Position numbers and translations under genes: made by a program. The notes beneath the pieces were generated by a model. It saw nothing but the letters and a program-made list of their open reading frames with translations, made no database searches and had not been told where the DNA came from. From Stella humosa (GTDB taxonomy: Bacteria; Pseudomonadota; Alphaproteobacteria; ATCC43930; Allostellaceae): DNA of 64,000 bases. The DNA lies in the NCBI RefSeq assembly GCF_006738645.1, contig NZ_AP019700.1, forward strand, positions 818,001 through 882,000, in the 5' to 3' direction. Shown here in pieces: positions 35,076 to 43,981 of this stretch (position 1 is its first letter; each line of letters begins with the position of its first letter).

Positions 35076-36965
35076 ATGGCTGAGGGGGATGGCCAGATTC
35101 TGGCCGGGCGGCAAGGCGCCGCCGCATCGATTCGCCACTACCGCGCCGGCAACCGCCATGGTCGGCTGCCGGTCAGCGTGGCACGGGTTTTCGTGCCGCG
35201 GCACGGCCTGCCGGACCAGGCGATCCTGGCCGCCATCAAGGGGGCGGTTCCGGCTCTGAAACTGCCCGCGGCGGTCGACGTTGGACCAGGGGTCGGCGCG
35301 GCATTCGGTGCGATCGTCGGCACCCTCGCCAGCGAGCTCCTGCGCCTGGCCTATGAGCCGGCCGGCGGCCACCAGGTGCTGGGCGCGGCGGACCCTTCGA
35401 CGATCGACCTCCTTCTCGTCGCCCACCGCCCGGTCGTGGGTGCGCGGGCGCTGGCCCTGGCGCTCGACCTGCTGGGTGCCCGGCAGGCCGGGCCGCCGGC
35501 CGACGCCGTGGCGGCGTTCCTCGACTGGGCCAAGCCGATCCAGTTGCACGACCAGGATGCGCACCTGGCCGACGTGGCGGCGGTGCGCGGCATACCGTGG
35601 CGTGCCTCCCCGCTCGGGCAGGGGCCGCTGCTGCTGGGCGAAGGCGCCCGGCTGCGCCGCACCTTCGCCAACCTGACCGACCGGACGAGCTTTCTCGGCG
35701 TCGATATCTGCTCCAGCAAGTGGGTTACCAGCCGGACGTTGCGCGCAGCCGGCCTGCCCTCTCCCGGCCAGCGTCGGGCGGCCAGCGTCGAGGAAGCCCA
35801 GCGCGCGGCCGCCGCCCTGGGCTACCCGGTCGTGCTGAAACCGGCCAACGCCAGCCGCGGGGTGGGCATCTGCTGCGACCTGGGCACCCCGGCCGAGGTT
35901 GCCGCGGCCTTTCCGAGTGCGCGGCACCATGGGCCGGTGATCGTCGAGACCTTCGCCGAGGGCGACGACTACCGCCTGTTCATCGTCGGCGGTCGCTATT
36001 TCTCGACCTTGCGTCGCCGCGCGGCGGCCGTCTTGGCGGACGGAACCAGTACGGTGGCGGCACTGGTCGCGGCCGAGAACCTTCGGCGCGCCGATCCGAC
36101 CAGCAACCCTACCGGCGCCCATCTCCTGCCGCTGCCGCTGGATGCCGAGGCCGACCGGCTCCTGCGTCGGCAAGGCTTCGATCGCCAGTCGGTCGCCCCC
36201 GCGGGGACGGAGGTGCGGCTGCGCTCGGTCGCCAACTGGAGCCAGGGCGGCACGTTCGACTACCCGACCGCGGTGCACCCGACCAACATCCGGCTGGCGG
36301 AGCGGGTGGCGGCACTCATGGGGATGGACGTGGTCGGCGTCGATCTGATCTGCCAGGACCTGACACGCCCGTTCCACGAGACCGGCGCCATCATCCACGA
36401 GGTGCAGCGCCAGCCGACATCGGGGCTGCGCAACGTCGGCGTCTACGAGCGGATGATGGACCATGTCTTGCCGGCGGGCACGCCGGTGCGCATACCGATC
36501 GTCGGTGTCGTGGGGCCGGCGGCAGGTGCCGTCGTCGCCGCGGTCGCGGCTGAACTGGGGGCGCTGGGGCTGCGGGTCGGCATGGCAGGGAAGGGCGGCC
36601 TGCGGGTCGGCCGGCTTGCGCGCTCGGCCGACGATCGGCGCCCGGACGGGCTGGCATTGCTGGTCGACGATCCTTCGGTGGATGCCGCCGTGGTCGAACT
36701 CGATCCGCACCATTTGATCGAGCGCGGGCTCGGGCATTGTCGGCTGGACGTGGCCGTGCTGACCGGCGGCGAGACCCCGGCGGATGTGGCCCGGTTGCTG
36801 GCCGGTGTCGCGGACCGCGGCCTCGTCTGCGCCGCGACGGACCATCGGGGAACGGCGGCGGCCGGGCAGGCCGGCGTCGCCCTTGTCGCCGTGCCGGGTG
36901 CCGATGGCGCGACGCTCGCCGCCGCGGCATTGGGTTTGCTGGACCTGTCCCCGGTGGCGTCATGA
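35076..36965 (+). CDS. Cyanophycin-synthetase-like ATP-grasp protein, degenerate (copy 1)
   Basis: A 629-residue protein aligned by eye with cyanophycin synthetase. Residues ~1-165 are like the CphA N-domain; ~170-465 are the ATP-grasp domain (RGIPW, TFANLTDRTSFLGVDICSSK, YPVVLKPANASRGVG, VIVETFAEGDDYRLFIVGG); ~470-629 are a remnant Mur-ligase domain. Two key sites have decayed: the ATP-grasp metal motif Glu-x-Asn reads EVQ (442-444), and the Mur P-loop GTNGKTT reads GPAAGAVV (about 480). It is much shorter than CphA1 (about 870-900) and near CphA2 in length. It may be a partner subunit rather than an active ligase. It is coupled to copy 2 by a four-base overlap. Confidence 0.8.
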   Translation: MAEGDGQILAGRQGAAASIRHYRAGNRHGRLPVSVARVFVPRHGLPDQAILAAIKGAVPALKLPAAVDVGPGVGAAFGAIVGTLASELLRLAYEPAGGHQVLGAADPSTIDLLLVAHRPVVGARALALALDLLGARQAGPPADAVAAFLDWAKPIQLHDQDAHLADVAAVRGIPWRASPLGQGPLLLGEGARLRRTFANLTDRTSFLGVDICSSKWVTSRTLRAAGLPSPGQRRAASVEEAQRAAAALGYPVVLKPANASRGVGICCDLGTPAEVAAAFPSARHHGPVIVETFAEGDDYRLFIVGGRYFSTLRRRAAAVLADGTSTVAALVAAENLRRADPTSNPTGAHLLPLPLDAEADRLLRRQGFDRQSVAPAGTEVRLRSVANWSQGGTFDYPTAVHPTNIRLAERVAALMGMDVVGVDLICQDLTRPFHETGAIIHEVQRQPTSGLRNVGVYERMMDHVLPAGTPVRIPIVGVVGPAAGAVVAAVAAELGALGLRVGMAGKGGLRVGRLARSADDRRPDGLALLVDDPSVDAAVVELDPHHLIERGLGHCRLDVAVLTGGETPADVARLLAGVADRGLVCAATDHRGTAAAGQAGVALVAVPGADGATLAAAALGLLDLSPVAS

Positions 36966-38821
36966 GCCCCATCTCCACCGCGTCGACCGACCAGCCGCTG
37001 CGCCTCAGTCCACCCTGGGCGCTGGCCGCCGGCAACCGATTGGGTGCTGCGGCGCTGGTGCAGGCAGCGATCCTCGGCGTCCCCGGCCCCCACTTGGCCG
37101 ACCAGGCGGCCATGGGCCGGCACCTGTCCCGGATCGACCCCGCGCTGGCCGCGGCCTACGCAGCACCGGCCCCGACGCTGACGGCCCGCGGCGACGACGG
37201 CCACGCCGCCATCGGCCGGCTGGCGGTGGCGCTCCTCCGGCTGCTGACCCCGATGCCGGTCCGCTGCATCGTCGAGTCCGACCGGCGGCCCGCCCTGCTC
37301 AGCCTGGAGATCGTCGTCTTCCAGGTGGCGGCGGACGCCATGATGCTGGCGACGGCCATCGCGGCCGGCGGGCAGGGCGACGAAGCCCGCCTTCGCCAGT
37401 CGATCGTGGATTTCCGTTCGGCCGGCGAGCGGCTGCTGCCGGACGCTGGCGAGGCGATCCTGCTGGCTCGGATCGATGCCCGCGGCCTGCCGTGGCATCG
37501 GGTCGATGACGGGCCGGCCCGCAGCTATGTCGTCATCGGCGAGGGGCGCCATCGCCGGCGACTGCGCCAGACGATCTCCGAACAGACCGCCCACATGGCC
37601 GGCACGCTGGCCGAGCGCAAGGACCAGTGCACGCGCCTCCTGGCCCATCACCTGCTGCCGGTGCCTCGCCAGCATCTCGTCCAGGATGCCGAGGGCGCGG
37701 TCCAGGCGGCCGCGGCCATTGGCTATCCCGTGGTGGTGAAGCCGGTGGACAGCAGCGGCGGCAAGGGGGTGTCGGTCGGCCTGGATACGCCGGCCGCCGT
37801 GCGCGATGCCTGCATGGCCGCCCTGGCCCACAGTCGCCGGGCCGTCGTCGAGAGCCAGCTTTTCGGCCAGGACTATCGCATGCTGGTGATCGGCGGCCGG
37901 CTCGCCGCGGTCACCCGGCGGGTGGCGGCCCAGGTGACGGGCGACGGACGCCACAGCATCGCCGAATTGGTCATGGCCGCCAACGCCGACCCGCGGCGCA
38001 TCCCGCCGGCCGGGCTGCTGCGTCCGCTGCCGCTGGATGCCGAGGCGCTGCAACTGCTGGCCGCAGACGGCTGGACGCCCACCGCCGTTCCGGCCGCGGG
38101 CCAGCATGTGCGTCTGCGGACGGCGTCCAACCGGGCCCAGGGTGGCACGACGGAGGACGTCACGGCCCAGGTCCACCCCGACAATGCCGAGTTGGCCTGC
38201 CAGGTGACCGCCCTCCTGGGGCTGGACGCGGCCGGACTCGACGTGATCACGCCGGACATCGCGATGCCGATCGCAGAGACTGGCGGCGGCATCTGCGAGG
38301 TCAACCGCAACCCGGCTCTCCTGACGCACCTCTCGGCGCCCGGGGCGCCGGATGTGGCATCCGCCTATCTGGACCATGTGATGGAGGGGGCTGGCCCCGT
38401 CCGCATCCCCATCGTCGCGGTCGTCGGCGGTGCGGCAGCCGACGCCGTCGCCGCCGAGACGGCCGGGCGACTGGAGGGGCTGGGCATCGCGACCGGGCTG
38501 GCGTGGGGCGACCAGACGATCTCGGCCGGGCTGCCGCTGGCCGCGACCCCGCCAGGGGACCCGCGCCGCGTCGCGCGGCTGGTGGCCGATCCCGGGGTCG
38601 ACGCGGTCGTCGTCGCGGTGCCGGCGGCGGCGCTGCTGGCATCGGGGTTCGGCCATCGCCGCTGCGACCTGGCGGTCGCGATCGGCGCGGCAGCCGAAGC
38701 ACCGGCCCATCGCGCGGCCTTGCGCCTGCTGGCCGGGCTGGGGGCCGAAACCGCATCCTTCGACCCGGCCGACGGGGATGCCGCGGCGGCGTGGCTGGCA
38801 GCCCGCGTCGCGCGGCGTTGA
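36962..38821 (+). CDS. Cyanophycin-synthetase-like ATP-grasp protein, degenerate (copy 2)
   Basis: A 619-residue paralogue of the preceding gene. The ATP-grasp domain (about 175-475) looks intact: IARGLPW-like DARGLPWHRV, YPVVVKPVDSSGGKGVSVGL (the glycine loop), VVESQLFGQDYRMLVIGG and the metal motif EVN (E446, N448). The C-terminal Mur-ligase remnant begins VRIPIVAVVGG, but the P-loop is GGAAADAV (489-496), without the lysine and threonine needed for ATP. Thus at most one ligase site remains, as in CphA2, which joins beta-Asp-Arg dipeptides. ATG 36962 overlaps the previous stop (ATGA). No cyanophycinase or CphA1 gene is in the window, so the product is unknown; a cytoplasmic peptide-like polymer or amide conjugate is inferred. 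Confidence 0.82.
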   Translation: MSPISTASTDQPLRLSPPWALAAGNRLGAAALVQAAILGVPGPHLADQAAMGRHLSRIDPALAAAYAAPAPTLTARGDDGHAAIGRLAVALLRLLTPMPVRCIVESDRRPALLSLEIVVFQVAADAMMLATAIAAGGQGDEARLRQSIVDFRSAGERLLPDAGEAILLARIDARGLPWHRVDDGPARSYVVIGEGRHRRRLRQTISEQTAHMAGTLAERKDQCTRLLAHHLLPVPRQHLVQDAEGAVQAAAAIGYPVVVKPVDSSGGKGVSVGLDTPAAVRDACMAALAHSRRAVVESQLFGQDYRMLVIGGRLAAVTRRVAAQVTGDGRHSIAELVMAANADPRRIPPAGLLRPLPLDAEALQLLAADGWTPTAVPAAGQHVRLRTASNRAQGGTTEDVTAQVHPDNAELACQVTALLGLDAAGLDVITPDIAMPIAETGGGICEVNRNPALLTHLSAPGAPDVASAYLDHVMEGAGPVRIPIVAVVGGAAADAVAAETAGRLEGLGIATGLAWGDQTISAGLPLAATPPGDPRRVARLVADPGVDAVVVAVPAAALLASGFGHRRCDLAVAIGAAAEAPAHRAALRLLAGLGAETASFDPADGDAAAAWLAARVARR

Positions 38822-38873
38822 GCCGGTGGGCCGGGGGCTGTACGCTGCCCGGACCCAGCCGGAGACCGGACCC

Positions 38874-40931
38874 TTGCCCCTCGACATCGTCCGCAGCGCC
38901 TGCCCGCACGACTGCCCGTCCACCTGCGCGCTCGACGTGGAGCGCATCGACGCGCGCACCATCGGCCGGGTGCGCGGGGCCGACAACCCGTACACGGCCG
39001 GTGTCGTCTGCGCCAAGGTCGGGCGCTATGCCGAGCGGGTGCACCATCCCGACCGGCTGACGCAGCCCCTGCTGCGCGTCGGCCCGCGCGGCGTCGGCCG
39101 CGCTTCCTTCACGCCGATCGGCTGGGACGAGGCGCTGGACCGGGTGGCGGACGGGCTCAAGCAGGCGGCCGACCGGCACGGGCCGGAAGCGGTGTGGCCC
39201 TACTACTATGCCGGCACCATGGGGCTGGTGCAGCGGGACGGCATCAACCGCCTGCGCCATGTCATGGGCTATTCGCGCCAGCTCAACACCATCTGCACGA
39301 CGCTGGCCGATTCCGGCTGGGTCGCGGGCGTCGGCAAAAAGCTGGGCGTCGACGGGCGCGAGATGGCCGAGAGCGATCTCGTCGTCATCTGGGGCGGCAA
39401 CCCCGTCTCGACCCAGGTCAACGTGATGACCCACGCGACGCGCGCCCGCAAGGAGCGGGGCGCCAAGATCGTCGTGGTCGACGTCTATCGCACGCCGACG
39501 GTCGAGGTGGCCGACCATTTCCTGTGCGTACGCCCCGGCACCGACGCGGCGCTGGCCTGCGCCGTCATGCATGTCCTTTTCCGCGAGGGCTATGCCGACC
39601 GCGACTACATGGCGCGCTACGCCGACTGCCCGGATGAGCTGGAACGCCATCTGGAGACCCGCACGCCCGAATGGGCCTCGGCGATCTGCGGCGTGCCGGT
39701 CGACGAGATCCTGGCCTTCGCCCGCCTGTACGGTGCCAACAAGCGGAGCTTCATCCGCGTCGGCTACGGCTTTGCGCGGTCGCGCGCCGGTGCGTCCAGC
39801 GTCCACGCCGTCGCCTGCCTGCCGACGGTGACCGGCGCCTGGCAGCATCGCGGCGGCGGCGCGCTCTATTCCAACGGCCAGCTCTACGGCATCGACAAGA
39901 CCCTGATCGAAGGGCTGGACCGCGTGAACCCGGCCACCCGGGTGCTGGACCAGTCGCGCATCGGCCCGATCCTGACGGGCGACGCCGAGGCGCTGAAGGG
40001 CGGCCCGCCGGTGACGGCCCTCTTCATCCAGAACACCAACCCGATGATGGTGGCACCCGACACGACCAAGGTCCGCGCCGGTTTCGAGCGCCAGGACCTC
40101 TTCACCTGCGTGCACGAGCAGTTCATGACCGAGACGGCGGCGATGGCCGACATCGTGCTGCCGGCGACGACCTTTCTCGAGCATGACGACATGTACCAGA
40201 CGGGGGCGACCACCTTCTTCCACGTCACCCGCGCGGTCATCGAGCCGCTGGCCGAGGCGCGGCCCAACCACTGGGTGCTGGGCCAACTCGCCCGCCGCCT
40301 GGGTGGCGAGCATCCGGCCTTCGAGATGACGGAGTGGGCGGTGATGGACGCCACTCTGAAGGCGTCGGGCTATCCGTCGGCGGCAGAGATCCATGCGGGC
40401 TCCTGGACCGACCGGGCGCCCGCGTTCGAGAAGGCGCATTTCCTGGACGGCTTTCCCCACAAGGATGGGAAGTTCCATTTCCGTGCCGACTGGCAGGCGA
40501 TCGGGCCCGACTGGCGGTGCCTGCCGCCCTTGCCCGACCAGACCACCCTGTTCGAGGCAGCGACGCCCGAGCATCCCTTCCGCATGCTGGCGCCGCCGGC
40601 GCGCTCGTTCCTGAACTCTTCCTTCACCGAGACCCCGTCGGGGCGCAAGCGCGAGGGGCGGCCGACCGCGCGCATGCACCCCGACGACCTGGCGGCGCTG
40701 GGCCTGGCCGACGGCGCCCGCGTCCGGCTCGGCAACCGGCGCGGCACGGTCGTGCTGCATGTGCGGCCGGCGGCGGGCCAGCAGGCGGGCGTCATCGTGG
40801 TCGAGGGGATCTGGCCCAACGCCGCCTTCGAGGAGGGGCGCGGCATCAACACCCTGGTCGGCGCCGACCCCGGCCCGCCACAGGGCGGCGCCGTCTTCCA
40901 CGACAGCGCGGTGTGGGTCCGCCCGGCCTGA
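38874..40931 (+). CDS. Molybdopterin-dependent oxidoreductase (DMSO reductase family)
   Basis: A 685-residue enzyme from TTG 38874, which has GGAG nine bases upstream. A 4Fe-4S site is formed by C10, C14, C18 and C46 (ACPHDCPSTCAL ... GVVCAKV). The molybdopterin core includes GWDEALDRVADGLKQ, VVIWGGNPVSTQVN, the loop ALFIQNTNPMMVAPD, and DIVLPATTFLEHDDMY. The C-terminal dinucleotide-binding domain begins near ARMHPDDLAALGLADGARV. There is no Tat signal, so it is cytoplasmic. It resembles the uncharacterised branch often labelled anaerobic dehydrogenase. It follows the CphA-like pair by 52 bases and could be co-transcribed. The substrate is unknown. Confidence 0.88.
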   Translation: MPLDIVRSACPHDCPSTCALDVERIDARTIGRVRGADNPYTAGVVCAKVGRYAERVHHPDRLTQPLLRVGPRGVGRASFTPIGWDEALDRVADGLKQAADRHGPEAVWPYYYAGTMGLVQRDGINRLRHVMGYSRQLNTICTTLADSGWVAGVGKKLGVDGREMAESDLVVIWGGNPVSTQVNVMTHATRARKERGAKIVVVDVYRTPTVEVADHFLCVRPGTDAALACAVMHVLFREGYADRDYMARYADCPDELERHLETRTPEWASAICGVPVDEILAFARLYGANKRSFIRVGYGFARSRAGASSVHAVACLPTVTGAWQHRGGGALYSNGQLYGIDKTLIEGLDRVNPATRVLDQSRIGPILTGDAEALKGGPPVTALFIQNTNPMMVAPDTTKVRAGFERQDLFTCVHEQFMTETAAMADIVLPATTFLEHDDMYQTGATTFFHVTRAVIEPLAEARPNHWVLGQLARRLGGEHPAFEMTEWAVMDATLKASGYPSAAEIHAGSWTDRAPAFEKAHFLDGFPHKDGKFHFRADWQAIGPDWRCLPPLPDQTTLFEAATPEHPFRMLAPPARSFLNSSFTETPSGRKREGRPTARMHPDDLAALGLADGARVRLGNRRGTVVLHVRPAAGQQAGVIVVEGIWPNAAFEEGRGINTLVGADPGPPQGGAVFHDSAVWVRPA

Positions 40932-40948
40932 AGCCGGGGCGGGGCTGG

Positions 40949-41680
40949 TCAGCCGATCGCGGCCGGCGCCTCGCACACCCAGACGCAGTCGCGCGGCACG
41001 CTGTCATGGTCCTCGACCAGGACGCGGTAGCCCAGATGGTCGAGGAAGCGGCGCATGATCGCCGGCGTCATGACCGAGAACGCCTCGCCGTGGCGCTGGC
41101 CGTTGATGCTGTGGCGCCAGTCGCCCAGGAACTTGGCGAAGCCGCGTTCGCTCAGCGTGTCGGCATGGTGCAATACACAGAGGCGCCGGCCGCGCAGCAC
41201 CCGGGGCAGCAGGTTGAGGTAGTTGAAGATGTCGCGCGGTTCGACATGCACCAGCGTGTCGTAGCAGAAGCAGACGTCGATGCTGGCGTCGGCGATGCCG
41301 TCCAGCGTCGTGCCGTCCAGCTTCACCGCCTCGACCCGTCCTTCGCGGCCGGGGGTGGCGAGCAGGCGGTCGCGCGTCAGTTCCAGCATGCCGGCCGACA
41401 CGTCGGCCAGCACCAGCTTGCGGCAGCGCTCGATCAGCAGTGCCGCCGTGCGCCCGCCGCCGACGCCGATCTCCAGCACGGTGTCGTCGGCGCCGATCCA
41501 GGGGGCGACGAAACGCTGTTCGATGAGGGCGACATACTCGGCCAGCGACTGCGCGGCACCCGCCTCGCGGCCGACCCACTCGTCGCCCAGATGGTCGAGG
41601 CCGGGATAGGCTTGGCGCCAACGCTGGGCGTAGCCCTCCCAGGCGGCCTCGTAGTCGACATATTTGTCGGGCTTGCTCAT
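40949..41680 (-). CDS. Class I SAM-dependent methyltransferase
   Basis: A 243-residue methyltransferase. The core is VLEIGVGGGRTAALLIERC (SAM motif I near residue 70), LVLADVSAGMLELTRDRL, and DVCFCYDTLVHVEPRDIFNYL. The N-terminal block YEAAWEGYAQRWRQAYPGLDHLGDEW resembles that of the methyltransferase at 46823 (YWDLYVQSIFPQL...WPGDEWG), so the two are probably related enzymes for surface glycans. It is divergent from the HAD/ABC-exporter operon and convergent with the molybdopterin oxidoreductase. The acceptor is unknown. Confidence 0.82.
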   Translation of the reverse strand: MSKPDKYVDYEAAWEGYAQRWRQAYPGLDHLGDEWVGREAGAAQSLAEYVALIEQRFVAPWIGADDTVLEIGVGGGRTAALLIERCRKLVLADVSAGMLELTRDRLLATPGREGRVEAVKLDGTTLDGIADASIDVCFCYDTLVHVEPRDIFNYLNLLPRVLRGRRLCVLHHADTLSERGFAKFLGDWRHSINGQRHGEAFSVMTPAIMRRFLDHLGYRVLVEDHDSVPRDCVWVCEAPAAIG

Positions 41681-41828
41681 CGGCCTGTCGGACCACGGTC
41701 AGCCCCCTGCCGTCAAGCGGCAGCCAGACCCGCCGCCCTCGTCGCCATGGATTTTGCCGCCCCCAGCGGCTAAGCATGCGCCCGCCATACACGCCGCCGC
41801 CGGCGGAGCAACCCTGGAACCGAGGCTG

Positions 41829-42593
41829 ATGCGACGCCTGCCCCAGGCGATCGACCGAATCGTCCGCGACAATCCCATCCGGCTGATCAGCGTCGACGTC
41901 TTCGACACCATCCTGCTGCGCGGCACCCGCCCGGAAATGGCGCGGTTCCAGGTGGTGGCGCATGCCCAGGCGGCAGCGCTGGCGAAGCGTGGAGTCTGGG
42001 TGGAAGCCGACGCGCTCTATGCCGCCCGACTGGTCGCCGCGCGCACCGCCTACCGCCTGATCCGTACCGTCGAGGGCGAGCGGGAAGGGCATCTCGACCT
42101 GATCCTCGGCATGGTCTGCGCCGCGCTCCGGCTCGACCCCGCGCTGGCGCCGGTGCTGGCAGAGGTCGAGTTCGAATGCGAACTGGCCGAGCTGACCGGC
42201 AACGCGCCCCTGGCCGACGTGCTGAACCGCCACCACGCGGCCGGCATCCGGGTCGTGTTCGCGAGCGACATGTACCTGCCGGCCGGGACGATCGCCGGCC
42301 TGATCGGCCGCCTGCTGCCGCAGCTTGCGCTGGACGGCGGCTACAGCAGTGCCGACCTCGGCGTCACCAAGCGCGGCGGCGGGCTGTTCAAGGTGCTGCT
42401 GCGGCAGGAACAGGTGGAGCCGGGATCAGTCCTGCATATGGGCGACAGCGAGACGGCCGACGTGGCGACGCCGCGGTCCATGGGCATCCATGTGCTGCAC
42501 ACGCCCAGGCCGGCCCGGTGGCAGCACATCCATGGGCTGCGCCAGAAGATGGCCCTGCTGCAGCACCGCGCCATCATGCGGCGGGCCGCGTGA
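41829..42593 (+). CDS. HAD-superfamily hydrolase domain protein of the polysaccharide cluster
   Basis: A 254-residue HAD protein. Motif I is RLISVDVFDTILLRG, motif II VVFASDMYLPAGTI, motif III lysine in DLGVTKRGGGLFKVLL and motif IV LHMGDSETADV. DVFDTxLxR with long helical insertions is typical of large HAD hydrolases in surface-polysaccharide clusters (COG5610-like), which also carry a C-terminal domain here encoded by the next gene. I chose ATG 41829; the frame is open upstream without similarity. GTGA overlap couples it to the next gene. It starts the rightward exporter operon. The substrate is unknown. Confidence 0.82.
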   Translation: MRRLPQAIDRIVRDNPIRLISVDVFDTILLRGTRPEMARFQVVAHAQAAALAKRGVWVEADALYAARLVAARTAYRLIRTVEGEREGHLDLILGMVCAALRLDPALAPVLAEVEFECELAELTGNAPLADVLNRHHAAGIRVVFASDMYLPAGTIAGLIGRLLPQLALDGGYSSADLGVTKRGGGLFKVLLRQEQVEPGSVLHMGDSETADVATPRSMGIHVLHTPRPARWQHIHGLRQKMALLQHRAIMRRAA

Positions 42594-43981
42594 CCGCGAC
42601 CCCTACGATGGAGCCCGTCGAATCGCTGGAAGCGTCGCTGGAGCGCCGCTTTCCGCCGCCCGAGGCCTATTCGCACCTGGCCGGCGACGACTGGCCGGCC
42701 GATGGCCCGATCCCGGCCGACACCGACGCCCAGCGCCGCTTCGGGCAGGAACTGCTGGGGCCGATCTTCCTGCAGTTCTGCCAGCGGCTGCACATGGCGG
42801 GCGTCGCCTTCGCCGACCGCCGCGCGCGCCTGCTGTTCGCGGCGCGCGGCGGCCTGCGCCTGCGGCTGCTCTACGAGCTGTGGTGCGAGCGGTCGGGGAC
42901 CCAGCCGGTGCTGCCGCTGGGCGACATCCTGATCTCGCGCGTGGCGGCCGCCAAGGGCTGCCTGGCGGCCGACTTCGACCATGTCGCGCCGATGCTGGTG
43001 CGCGAGTTCGGCGCGGGCTCGCTCGGCTACATGCTGCGCTGCCTGCTGCGCGGCCGCGCGGTCGACCTGCCCGACGTGCTGGCCCATTGCCCCGTGACGG
43101 TGGGTTCGTTCGCCGCCATCTATCGCGGCGAGGATGCGCTGGGCCAGGCGGTGCGCGACTATTTCGCCGAGCAGGCCCAGGCGATGGCCGCCTACCTGGA
43201 GGGGCTGCTGGCCGGCATCGACACCCCCGTCCTGGTCGATTCGGGCTGGACCGGCGGGACCCAGGCCCTGCTGATGCGCGACTTCCCGCAATGGGACTGG
43301 CACGGCCTCTATTTCGGCAAGTGGGACTATGGCCGTGGGCCGGGCCCGCATTTCGGCCATATCTTCGGCGTCGCCGTCGACAGCCTGGAGCCCTATGCCA
43401 ACGCGCCGGGCCAGGCCCTTTTCGCCTATCACCACCTGATCGAGGACCCGCTCGAGATCGACGCCGCCAGCGTCGAGAGCTACCGCCTGCTGCCCGACGG
43501 GCGCGGCATGCCCGAGGGCGGGGACATCGACCCCATGGTGCTGCCGCCCGGCCGCGACGATGCGATGTTCCAGGGCATCGTCGATCATTTCCACTCGCCG
43601 GCCGGGGCCGGCGACTTCATGGCGGTGGAGCGCCGCGCGCACGAGGCCTATCGCCGCCTGCGGCGCATGATCCTGTGGCCGCGCCCGGCCGAGCTGCCCG
43701 GCATGCAGGTTCGGCCGCGCTCGGCCGATTTCGGCCGCAGCCTGACGGTGCCCGTCCTGCTGCGCCTGCCCGATGCCAGCCTGAAGCGGCGGGTGAAGTC
43801 GGTCGCGGCCGCCCTGTGGAAGCCGGGCCAGATGGTGGTGGCCTTCCCCCGCCTGCACGGCCTGGTGAATGGCAGTTCCTACCTGCTGCGGCGCATCCCC
43901 TTCGCCGGCCGCTTCGTCGATCCGCTGCTGCGCCGCGGGTCGGGTCTGGCACGCCGGGTCCTGCGCCGGTTGCTGCGATGA
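42590..43981 (+). CDS. Uncharacterised protein resembling the C-terminal half of COG5610-type HAD proteins
   Basis: A 463-residue soluble protein. It has no HAD motifs. The segment TPVLVDSGWTGGTQALLMRDF followed by WHGLYFGKWDYG resembles the VDIGWxGTxQ / GxYxG region found after the HAD domain in large COG5610-like proteins; RRARLLFAARGGLRLRLLYEL matches their usual linker (screens as FxxRDG in other members). I therefore propose that it is the separated partner of the HAD protein. GTG 42590 overlaps the upstream stop, and its own stop overlaps the ABC permease start (ATGA). It probably acts in glycan synthesis or modification at the cytoplasmic membrane. Catalysis is unknown. Confidence 0.55.
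   Translation: MTATPTMEPVESLEASLERRFPPPEAYSHLAGDDWPADGPIPADTDAQRRFGQELLGPIFLQFCQRLHMAGVAFADRRARLLFAARGGLRLRLLYELWCERSGTQPVLPLGDILISRVAAAKGCLAADFDHVAPMLVREFGAGSLGYMLRCLLRGRAVDLPDVLAHCPVTVGSFAAIYRGEDALGQAVRDYFAEQAQAMAAYLEGLLAGIDTPVLVDSGWTGGTQALLMRDFPQWDWHGLYFGKWDYGRGPGPHFGHIFGVAVDSLEPYANAPGQALFAYHHLIEDPLEIDAASVESYRLLPDGRGMPEGGDIDPMVLPPGRDDAMFQGIVDHFHSPAGAGDFMAVERRAHEAYRRLRRMILWPRPAELPGMQVRPRSADFGRSLTVPVLLRLPDASLKRRVKSVAAALWKPGQMVVAFPRLHGLVNGSSYLLRRIPFAGRFVDPLLRRGSGLARRVLRRLLR

Noticed and set aside
34005-36845. A 946-codon minus-strand open frame across the RTX gene and the first CphA-like gene
   Set aside because: It spans two well-supported + strand genes and their terminator, and its translation is compositionally biased without recognisable domains.
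38301-40976. An 891-codon minus-strand open frame opposite the molybdopterin oxidoreductase
   Set aside because: The + strand encodes a clear 4Fe-4S molybdopterin enzyme; the opposite frame is an Arg/Gly/Ala-rich shadow.
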